Shown here piece after piece: positions 1-4,465 of a DNA stretch of 6,756 nucleotides. Location: positions 1-6,756 of the forward strand of contig JAJTHJ010000002.1 of assembly GCA_021298875.1 (NCBI GenBank), written 5' to 3'. This DNA is from Burkholderiales bacterium (lineage in GTDB: Bacteria; Pseudomonadota; Gammaproteobacteria; Burkholderiales; Burkholderiaceae_F). Within the stretch, counting starts at the first letter, position 1. The number at the start of each line of letters is the position of its first letter. The position numbers were made by a program, and so were the translations under genes. The notes below the pieces were generated by a model. The model saw only the letters and a program-made list of their open reading frames with translations. It was not told the origin of the DNA and did no database searches.

Positions 1-1
1 A

Positions 2-424
2 GCGGCGACCGACGACGACGGCGCAGCCGAAATCGCGCGCCGCTCGCGCGGCACGCCGCGCATTGCCAACCGTCTGCTGCGGCGGGTGCGCGACTTTGCC
101 GAGGTGCGCGCCAGCGGGCGGATCACCGCCACGGTGGCCGACGCGGCGCTGGCGATGCTGGAGGTCGATGCGCTGGGTCTGGACGTGATGGACCGAAAAT
201 TGCTGCACGCCATGATCGAGAAGTTCGGCGGCGGCCCGGTCGGTATCGACAATCTCGCCGCCGCCATCGGCGAGGAGCGCGACACCTTGGAAGACGTGGT
301 AGAACCCTTTTTGATCCAGCAGGGTCTGATGCAGCGCACTCCGCGCGGGCGAGTAGCTTCGCGCAGTGCGTGTGAGCACCTGGGGTTGCCCGCCGCATCT
401 GCACCCCAGGCGCCGCTCTTTTGA
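2..424 (+). CDS. ruvB: RuvB, Holliday junction branch-migration helicase (3' part, 5' end outside window)
   Basis: RuvB is the AAA+ motor that, with RuvA and RuvC, drives branch migration of Holliday junctions during recombinational repair. Only the last 140 residues are present; the frame is open to the left edge, so the Walker A and B motifs are not visible. Fragment residues 13-35 hold the sensor-2 region with the family hallmark GTPRIANRLLRRVRDFAEV. The winged-helix DNA-binding domain follows at about 58-120, with GLDVMDRKLLHAMIEKFGGG, then GIDNLAAAIGE and EPFLIQQGLMQRTPRGR, all very close to RuvB consensus. The tail after the last motif is short (about 22 residues, ending APLF) and ends in TGA at 422-424. 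It is followed 81 bases later by tonB on the same strand, probably a separate transcription unit. Identity is very secure; the species is not. Confidence 0.96.
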   Translation, partial: AATDDDGAAEIARRSRGTPRIANRLLRRVRDFAEVRASGRITATVADAALAMLEVDALGLDVMDRKLLHAMIEKFGGGPVGIDNLAAAIGEERDTLEDVVEPFLIQQGLMQRTPRGRVASRSACEHLGLPAASAPQAPLF

Positions 425-445
425 CGCAGCGCGCCAACCAGTAGT

Positions 446-459
446 GCTCGCGGGCGAGC
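446..459. repeat. inverted repeat between ruvB and tonB
   Basis: Arms GCTCGC (446-451) and GCGAGC (454-459) flank a central GG. As RNA this would make a 5-bp stem with a CGGG tetraloop. It sits where the -35 region of the candidate tonB promoter would be, so it may be an operator or simply a small hairpin after ruvB. No T-run directly follows it, so it is not a standard intrinsic terminator. The functional meaning is a guess. Confidence 0.35.
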
Positions 460-469
460 CGAAACTCAA

Positions 470-475
470 TACAAT
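470..475 (+). promoter_or_regulatory. possible -10 element of the tonB operon
   Basis: TACAAT lies 30 bases before the tonB ATG, in the 81-base gap after ruvB. It matches the sigma-70 -10 consensus at five of six positions. No good -35 hexamer is found 15-18 bases upstream; that stretch is the GC-rich inverted repeat at 446-459. If it is used, the leader would be short (about 20-25 nt) and pyrimidine-rich. I see no convincing Fur box; GATAA at 496-500 is too little to call one. Confidence 0.35.
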
Positions 476-505
476 GCGCGTTTTTTCGTTTTCCCGATAA
501 CCCCC

Positions 506-1063
506 ATGGATTATGCGTATCAGCAGCGCCGGCCGACCCGCCATCTGGTGGGCATCGGCGGCGTGATCCTGCTGCACGTCCTGATCGTCTGGGCGTTGAT
601 CAGTGGCCTGGCCCGCAAAGTAGTGGAGGTGGTCAAAGGCCCGATCGAGGTCAAGGTGATCGAAGAGGTCGTGCAGAAGCCCCCGCCGCCGCCCGCGCCG
701 ACGATCAGCGCCGTCACACGCGAAGCACCTCCTGCGCCGCAGGCACCGGTGATTGCCAAGCCGGTCGAAGCGCCCAAAGCCGCACCACCCAAGGTGCAAT
801 CGGCTCAGGTCGTCTGCCAGAACTACCGCGAGGTGATAGGCGCCATCGTTTATCCGCGCGAGGCGCTGCGCGAAGGCCTGGAAGGTAAAGTGCTGATTGA
901 GTTCACCGTCGCCGCCGATGGCAGAGTCAAGGACGTGGCTGTTGCTCGTTCGTCCAACCGCATTTTCAACCGTGTGGCGGCGCGCGCCGCTGAATCGATG
1001 AGCTGCCAAGGCCAAGGGCAAGACATCCGCGTCGTGCTTCCCGTCGGCTTCACGCTGAAATGA
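506..1063 (+). CDS. tonB: TonB, energy transducer
   Basis: TonB is anchored in the inner membrane, spans the periplasm and passes proton-motive force from ExbB/ExbD to outer-membrane TonB-dependent receptors. The 185-residue product has a short cytoplasmic N-terminus, one membrane helix at about 14-35 containing the conserved in-membrane His (H24), a Pro-rich and Lys/Glu-containing spacer at about 58-96 (five prolines in a row at 59-63), and a C-terminal domain at about 105-185. That domain has the expected YP (116-117), LEGKVLIEF and ADGRVKDVAV segments. Residue 20, four before the His, is Val rather than the Ser of E. coli TonB. Cys104 and Cys167 bracket the C-terminal domain and may form a disulfide. 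The ATG at 506 gives the normal N-terminus, but no Shine-Dalgarno sequence precedes it, unlike the downstream genes. First gene of the operon; the TGA overlaps an ATG (ATGA at 1060-1063) that is in frame with exbB. Confidence 0.95.
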   Translation: MDYAYQQRRPTRHLVGIGGVILLHVLIVWALISGLARKVVEVVKGPIEVKVIEEVVQKPPPPPAPTISAVTREAPPAPQAPVIAKPVEAPKAAPPKVQSAQVVCQNYREVIGAIVYPREALREGLEGKVLIEFTVAADGRVKDVAVARSSNRIFNRVAARAAESMSCQGQGQDIRVVLPVGFTLK

Positions 1064-1082
1064 CCCGTTCTGCTTCAACGTC

Positions 1083-1101
1083 GACAGCTCACGACGCTGT
1101 C
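1083..1101 (+). other. RNA hairpin in the tonB-exbB spacer (first of two)
   Basis: GACAGC (1083-1088) pairs perfectly with GCTGTC (1096-1101) around a 7-nt loop. It lies 20 bases after the tonB stop codon. No T-run follows, so it is not an intrinsic terminator. It could be a processing or mRNA-stability element; this is inference. Confidence 0.4.
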
Positions 1102-1107
1102 CGCCAC

Positions 1108-1123
1108 GGCGCGTCCCCGCGCC
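1108..1123 (+). other. RNA hairpin in the tonB-exbB spacer (second of two)
   Basis: GGCGCG (1108-1113) pairs perfectly with CGCGCC (1118-1123) around a TCCC tetraloop, giving an all-GC 6-bp stem. It begins six bases after the preceding hairpin and ends 38 bases before the exbB ATG. No T-run follows. Together the pair could uncouple tonB and exbB mRNA levels. Confidence 0.45.
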
Positions 1124-1148
1124 AGCGCACATCCGCGCTTGCCCCAAG

Positions 1149-1153
1149 AGGAG
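1149..1153 (+). promoter_or_regulatory. ribosome binding site fixing the exbB start at 1162
   Basis: AGGAG lies 8 bases before the ATG at 1162. This start also begins a normal signal peptide. The in-frame ATG at 1060 has no such site and would add 34 residues without family resemblance. Confidence 0.8.
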
Positions 1154-1161
1154 TCCATCCC

Positions 1162-1983
1162 ATGATTCGTTCGATCCACCAACTGGCGGCGCTGGCTTGT
1201 GCCGCATTGATCGCGCTGGCCGCCCCGCTGGCCGTGCAGGCGCAAGACGCGACCAAGGCTGCCCCGACCGCGACGACCGCGGTCGCCGTGTCGGAAACCG
1301 TCGCCGTCAAGGAAACCGTGGAGAACCCCTACGGCTTCACCGCAATGATCAAGCAAGGCGACATGGTGTCCAAGGGCACGCTCGTCATCATGCTGATCAT
1401 GTCGATGGGCAGTTGGTACATCATCTTCGTCAAGCTGTGGGAGCAGCGCAAACTCGGCAAGCAGGCCCGCTCGCTGCCCAAGAAGTTCTGGACCGCACCG
1501 TCCGTACAAGAGGGCGCGGCGGCACTGAAGAAGGACAGCGCCTTCCGTTACATCGCCGAAACCGCGCTGAGCGCCATCGAGCATCAGGAAGGCACGCTCA
1601 CCGAAAACATCGACCGCAGCACCTGGGTCACGATGTCGGTGCAGCGCGCGGTGGACGCCGTCAACCTGCGCATGCAGGAGGGCTTGGCGTTCCTCGCCAC
1701 GGTCGGCTCGACCGCCCCGTTCGTCGGCCTGTTCGGGACGGTCTGGGGCATCCTGCACGCTCTCACCAGCATCGGCATCGCCGGCCAGGCGTCGATCGAC
1801 AAGGTAGCCGGCCCGGTGGGAGAGGCGCTGATCATGACCGCCATCGGCCTGGCCGTCGCGGTGCCGGCGGTGATCGGCTACAACTGGCTCGTGCGTCGCA
1901 ACAAGGTGGCGATGGAAGGCGTGCGCGCCTTTGGTGCCGACGTGCACGCGGTGCTGATGAGCCGCAGCAACACCATGCGCTAG
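1162..1983 (+). CDS. exbB: ExbB, proton-channel subunit of the TonB system (signal-peptide form)
   Basis: ExbB forms the inner-membrane pentamer that, with ExbD, conducts protons and drives TonB (MotA/TolQ/ExbB family). The 273-residue product begins with a cleavable-looking signal peptide (about 1-27, ending AVQA before QDA). An Ala/Thr/Val-rich mature N-terminus follows, then TM1 at about 71-91, a large cytoplasmic segment at about 92-172, TM2 at about 177-200 and TM3 at about 219-240. TM2 carries GSTAPFVGLFGTVWGI, the family signature. TM3 has Glu221 and Thr226 in GEALIMTAIGLAVAVPA, matching Glu176 and Thr181 of E. coli ExbB. ExbB proteins with an N-terminal periplasmic extension are a known subtype; in Serratia this extension contacts a TonB paralogue. 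Start chosen from the AGGAG and signal peptide; an ATG at 1060 in the same frame is less likely. TolQ is a paralogue, but the neighbours (TonB, ExbD) and signal peptide favour ExbB. Confidence 0.95.
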   Translation: MIRSIHQLAALACAALIALAAPLAVQAQDATKAAPTATTAVAVSETVAVKETVENPYGFTAMIKQGDMVSKGTLVIMLIMSMGSWYIIFVKLWEQRKLGKQARSLPKKFWTAPSVQEGAAALKKDSAFRYIAETALSAIEHQEGTLTENIDRSTWVTMSVQRAVDAVNLRMQEGLAFLATVGSTAPFVGLFGTVWGILHALTSIGIAGQASIDKVAGPVGEALIMTAIGLAVAVPAVIGYNWLVRRNKVAMEGVRAFGADVHAVLMSRSNTMR

Positions 1984-2043
1984 CCCACGACAGCGCCCAT
2001 CCGCGAACGACGAAACCCGTCCCAGTTACCGAGGAGTACCGCC

Positions 2044-2472
2044 ATGGCCATGCAAGTCGGCGGCAGCGGCGAAGAAGACGAAGCCATCTCGACCATCAAC
2101 ACCACGCCGCTGGTGGATGTGATGCTGGTGTTGCTCATCATTTTCCTCATCACCATCCCGGTGGTCACCCAGGCGATCGCCGTCAAGTTGCCTGCCGAGA
2201 GCAACGCAGCCCGCCAAACCAAGCCGGAGAACATCGAGCTCTCGGTCACTCGCGACGGCGACGTCTACTGGGGCATGCAGCGCATCCAGGACAACGACGA
2301 GCTCGTCGCGCGCTTGAAGCAAGTCGCGGTCTTGAACCCGCAGCCCGAGGTGCATATCCGCGGCGACCAGGCCGGGCGCTACGAGTTCGTCGGTCGCGTC
2401 GTCTTTGCCGCGCAGCGTGCCGGTATTGCCAAGGTGGGCTTTGTCACGGAGCCCCCCGCCCGCGGCGGTTGA
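2044..2472 (+). CDS. exbD: ExbD, first copy, proton-channel subunit
   Basis: ExbD sits as a dimer inside the ExbB pentamer; its membrane Asp carries protons and its periplasmic domain contacts TonB. The 142-residue protein has an acidic cytoplasmic N-terminus (EEDE at 10-13), the signature STINTTPLVDVMLVLLIIF at 16-34 with the essential Asp at residue 25 (same number as in E. coli), one membrane helix at about 23-45, and a periplasmic domain at about 60-137 ending KVGFVTEPP. GAGGAG (2031-2036) gives a good ribosome site 7 bases before the ATG. It follows exbB by 60 bases and precedes a second exbD by only 19 bases. TolR is the alternative in this family, but the partners are TonB and ExbB. 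The copy closest to exbB corresponds in position to exbD1 of Xanthomonas campestris. Confidence 0.95.
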   Translation: MAMQVGGSGEEDEAISTINTTPLVDVMLVLLIIFLITIPVVTQAIAVKLPAESNAARQTKPENIELSVTRDGDVYWGMQRIQDNDELVARLKQVAVLNPQPEVHIRGDQAGRYEFVGRVVFAAQRAGIAKVGFVTEPPARGG

Positions 2473-2479
2473 TCGGCGC

Positions 2480-2485
2480 AAGGAG
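2480..2485 (+). promoter_or_regulatory. ribosome binding site fixing the exbD2 start at 2492
   Basis: AAGGAG lies 6 bases before the ATG at 2492, in the 19-base gap after exbD1. The same frame is open further upstream, to an initiation codon at 2405 inside exbD1, but that would add 29 residues with no ExbD resemblance. The start at 2492 makes both ExbD proteins 142 residues long with matching N-termini. Confidence 0.85.
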
Positions 2486-2491
2486 AGTCCC

Positions 2492-2920
2492 ATGGCGATG
2501 AACGTAGGCCGCGGCGGCCAGGAAGAAGCCGACGTGCTGATCGACATCAACACCACGCCGCTGATCGACGTGATGTTGGTGCTGCTGGTGATGCTGATCA
2601 TCACCATTCCGATCCAGTTGCACTCGGTCAACCTCAACATGCCGATCGGCAATCCCCCGCCGGTGACCGACAAGCCGGTAGTGATCACGGTGGACGTGGA
2701 CTTCGACGGGACGATCTTCTGGAACGGCGACCGCGTCGCCAGCCGCGACGATCTCGAAGCGCGCCTGCGCGACGCCGCCGCCCAGCCGGTCCAGCCCGAA
2801 GTGCATCTGCGCCCGAACAAGCTCGCCGAATACAAGGACGTGGCCGCCGTAATGGCCTCGGCACAACGGCTCGGCGTCAGCAAGCTCGGGCTGGTCGGCA
2901 ACGAGCAGTTCGTCAAGTGA
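2492..2920 (+). CDS. exbD: ExbD, second copy, proton-channel subunit
   Basis: A second, different ExbD of 142 residues. It starts MAMNVGRGGQEEADVL and has the signature DINTTPLIDVMLVLLVMLI at 18-36, with the key membrane Asp at residue 26. One helix spans about 24-46 and the periplasmic domain runs from about 58 to 137 (EVHLRPNKLAEYKDVA, then LGVSKLGLVGNEQF). It is clearly paralogous to the upstream copy in the membrane part but divergent in the periplasmic part, so the pair is an old duplication, not a recent one. The proton-carrying Asp is intact in both, so neither looks dead. The tonB-exbB-exbD1-exbD2 order is the one known from Xanthomonas campestris, where exbD2 is dispensable for iron uptake but needed for plant interaction phenotypes. 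Whether the two copies here mix in one channel is open. Confidence 0.95.
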   Translation: MAMNVGRGGQEEADVLIDINTTPLIDVMLVLLVMLIITIPIQLHSVNLNMPIGNPPPVTDKPVVITVDVDFDGTIFWNGDRVASRDDLEARLRDAAAQPVQPEVHLRPNKLAEYKDVAAVMASAQRLGVSKLGLVGNEQFVK

Positions 2921-2957
2921 CGTTGCGGCGACGCCCAAGTCTTCGACACTCGCTTTA

Positions 2958-2990
2958 GGCCCGCCCCCAGCCACTCTGGCGGGGGCGGCC
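2958..2990 (+). other. strong GC-rich RNA hairpin between exbD2 and the TPR gene
   Basis: The left arm 2958-2972 and right arm 2978-2990 pair over 13 bp around an ACTCT loop, with two single-base bulges in the left arm (one C in the 2960-2962 C run, and A2969). Nearly all pairs are G-C. No T-run follows (next bases AGACCCC), so it is not a classic intrinsic terminator. It starts 38 bases after the exbD2 stop codon. It may protect the exbD2 3' end, cause partial termination, or lower expression of the TPR gene; the structure is visible, the role inferred. Confidence 0.7.
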
Positions 2991-3033
2991 AGACCCCGAG
3001 CACCCGCGGCCAGGTGTTCGCCCTTGCCAGTTC

Positions 3034-3038
3034 AGGAG
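3034..3038 (+). promoter_or_regulatory. ribosome binding site fixing the TPR gene start at 3047
   Basis: AGGAG lies 8 bases before the ATG at 3047. A GTG at 3014 in the same frame would add 11 residues in front of the signal peptide and lacks such a site. Confidence 0.75.
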
Positions 3039-3046
3039 TTATTCCG

Positions 3047-4300
3047 ATGCCCCAGCAAAAGACGCCGGTTTCCGCGCCCCGACTGTGCGCGATCGCGCTA
3101 GCCGTTGCCGCCGCTTTGGGCCTCGACCTCTCGCCCAACGCGGGACTGGGCGTCGCGACGGCTTATGCCCAAAGCGACGCCCTGCGGCCTGAAATCGGCA
3201 AGCCGCTGCAACAGGCGGCCGAGTTGCTGAAAGCCAACCGCGCCAAGGAAGCGCTCGCCAAAGTGCACGAGGCCGAGGCCGTGCCCAACCGGACGCCGGC
3301 CGAGCAACTGACCATCGACCGCATGCGTGGTGCCGCCGCGGCGCGCGCCGGCGAGCCCCAGGTTGCGATCAAGTCGTTCGAGGCGACGATGGCCTCCGGG
3401 CGCTTGAGCGCGCGCGACCAGGCGCAAACCGCCGCGCAACTCGCCTTCCTTTACTCGCAACAGAAGGACTGGACCAAGACGCGCGACTGGGCCAACCGGG
3501 CCAAGCAATTGGGCGACAACTCGGGGGAGCTCGACAAGCTGCTCGCCTTCGTCAACGCGCAAAGCGGCGACTGGGCGCAGGTCGCGCGCGATGCGCAGGC
3601 CGCCATCGACGGTGCCGAAAAAGCCGGCAAGAAGCCCGACGAAGCCGATCTGCTGCGCTTGGCCGACGCCTTGCGCCGTACCGGCAACGCTGCGGGGCAG
3701 GCCGCGGCGCTGGAGAAGCTTCTCGCCAACTATCCCAAGCCGGAGTACTGGAACATCGTGCTCGCCCAGTTGCAGAGCCGGCCGGGGTTCTCGCAGCGGT
3801 TTGCGCTGGACGTGTACCGGCTGCGCCTGGCCACGAAGACGCTGACCAAGGCCGAGGACTACGTAGAAATGACGCAACTCGCGCTGCAGGAGCGCCAGGC
3901 GGCCGAGGCGAAGAAGGTCGTCGACGAGGGCTTTACCAGTAGCGTGCTAGGCAAAGGCCCCGAGGCCGAACGGCAGAAGCGGCTGCAGGCGCTCGCTCAC
4001 CAGCGCGCCGCGAGCGCCCCCGCCGACCTGAGAGCCGCGGAGGCCGAAGCAGCGGACGCAGACGCGCTGGTGCGCATTGGGCTCGCCTACACGGGGCTAG
4101 GCGAGTACGAAAAAGGTATAGCGCTGATCCAGCAGGGCATAAAGAAGGGCGGTCTGCGCCACCCGGAGGATGCACAGTTGGATCTTGGCCAAGCCTATTT
4201 GCGGGCTGGTGATCGCGCCAAGGCGAATCAGGCGTTTGGGGCGGTCAAGGGCAAGGATGGGGCCTCAGAACTGGCGCGCTTGTGGCAGCGCGCACAGTAA
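3047..4300 (+). CDS. exported TPR-repeat protein, probable periplasmic accessory of the TonB system
   Basis: The 417-residue product has a long signal peptide (about 1-41: basic start, hydrophobic Ala/Leu stretch at 14-26, cleavage expected after AYA at 39-41 before QSD). No lipobox is seen, so it is probably soluble in the periplasm. The mature protein is almost entirely helical and rich in Ala, Lys, Glu and Gln. TPR-like helical pairs can be seen at about 50-80, 85-118, 124-157, 171-192, 201-230, and best at 340-372 (LVRIGLAYTGLGEYEKGIAL) and 374-398 (DAQLDLGQAYLRAGDRAKAN). There are no catalytic motifs, and TPRs generally bind proteins. It lies 126 bases after exbD2, same strand, so probably belongs to the operon. 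TPR proteins recur near exbB/exbD clusters in other proteobacteria, which supports a role in the complex, but the exact job is unknown. It could also be transcribed separately, given the hairpin in front. Confidence 0.85.
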   Translation: MPQQKTPVSAPRLCAIALAVAAALGLDLSPNAGLGVATAYAQSDALRPEIGKPLQQAAELLKANRAKEALAKVHEAEAVPNRTPAEQLTIDRMRGAAAARAGEPQVAIKSFEATMASGRLSARDQAQTAAQLAFLYSQQKDWTKTRDWANRAKQLGDNSGELDKLLAFVNAQSGDWAQVARDAQAAIDGAEKAGKKPDEADLLRLADALRRTGNAAGQAAALEKLLANYPKPEYWNIVLAQLQSRPGFSQRFALDVYRLRLATKTLTKAEDYVEMTQLALQERQAAEAKKVVDEGFTSSVLGKGPEAERQKRLQALAHQRAASAPADLRAAEAEAADADALVRIGLAYTGLGEYEKGIALIQQGIKKGGLRHPEDAQLDLGQAYLRAGDRAKANQAFGAVKGKDGASELARLWQRAQ

Positions 4301-4324
4301 ATTTGTTTAGCTAACGTCTCGAAT

Positions 4325-4355
4325 GCGCGTGACGCCTTGGGTCCGGGCGACGCGC
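4325..4355 (+). other. hairpin downstream of the TPR gene
   Basis: GCGCGT (4325-4330) pairs with ACGCGC (4350-4355), and inside it CGCC (4333-4336) pairs with GGCG (4346-4349), giving 10 bp with a 2-nt bulge and a 9-nt loop. It starts 24 bases after the TPR stop codon. No T-run follows, so it would not terminate intrinsically; it may protect the 3' end of the operon mRNA. Confidence 0.4.
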
Positions 4356-4373
4356 CGATAAAACGGCTATCAG

Positions 4374-4394
4374 CCGAGGCGAGTTTCGCCTTGG
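4374..4394. other. short tight hairpin in the convergent gap
   Basis: CCGAGGCGA (4374-4382) pairs with TCGCCTTGG (4386-4394) around a GTT loop, nine pairs including one G-T wobble. On the + strand it is followed directly by six A, not T. An alternative smaller hairpin, CGGCT/AGCCG (4364-4376), competes for its left arm. Confidence 0.45.
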
Positions 4395-4428
4395 AAAAAA
4401 GAAGGGCCAGCATGAGTGCCGGCCCTTC
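4395..4428 (-). terminator. intrinsic terminator of the TonB-dependent receptor gene
   Basis: Read on the minus strand, a 12-position stem (4428-4417 with 4412-4401; eleven pairs and one mismatch) closes a 4-nt loop and is followed directly by a T-rich tail ending in six T (complement of the A-run 4395-4400). This is the standard rho-independent form. It lies 38 bases after the receptor stop codon at 4466. On the + strand no T-run follows the stem, so it works mainly for the receptor gene. Confidence 0.88.
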
Positions 4429-4465
4429 CACCTTGATCCGCAGTTAATTGCTGGGGCTGAACCCG

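Noticed and set aside
477..492. T-rich stretch before tonB as an intrinsic terminator for ruvB
   Set aside because: The only nearby stem (446-459) is separated from the T-run by about 20 bases and no stem abuts it.
493..505. GATAA before tonB as part of a Fur box
   Set aside because: Only five bases match and no symmetric partner is present.
1075..1947. Minus-strand open frame (290 codons) opposite exbB
   Set aside because: His/Arg/Asp-rich antisense shadow of a clear ExbB gene.
1197..2501. Long + strand open frame (434 codons) crossing exbB and exbD1 in another frame
   Set aside because: Its product is Arg/His/Gly-rich with no family pattern; it exists because GC-rich codon use leaves few stops in shifted frames.
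1162..2920. exbB-exbD genes as tolQ-tolR or motA-like genes
   Set aside because: TonB next door, the ExbB signal peptide, and the NTTPL(V/I)DVMLVLL motifs with this gene order fit a TonB system; no TolA, TolB or Pal gene is present.
2026..3138. Long minus-strand open frame (370 codons) opposite exbD1, exbD2 and the TPR start
   Set aside because: It mirrors well-supported genes, crosses an intergenic hairpin and has low-complexity sequence; no ribosome site or family motif was seen.
3098..3877. Minus-strand open frame (259 codons) opposite the TPR gene
   Set aside because: Antisense shadow of the TPR gene; composition is Arg/Gly/Leu-rich with no recognisable domain.
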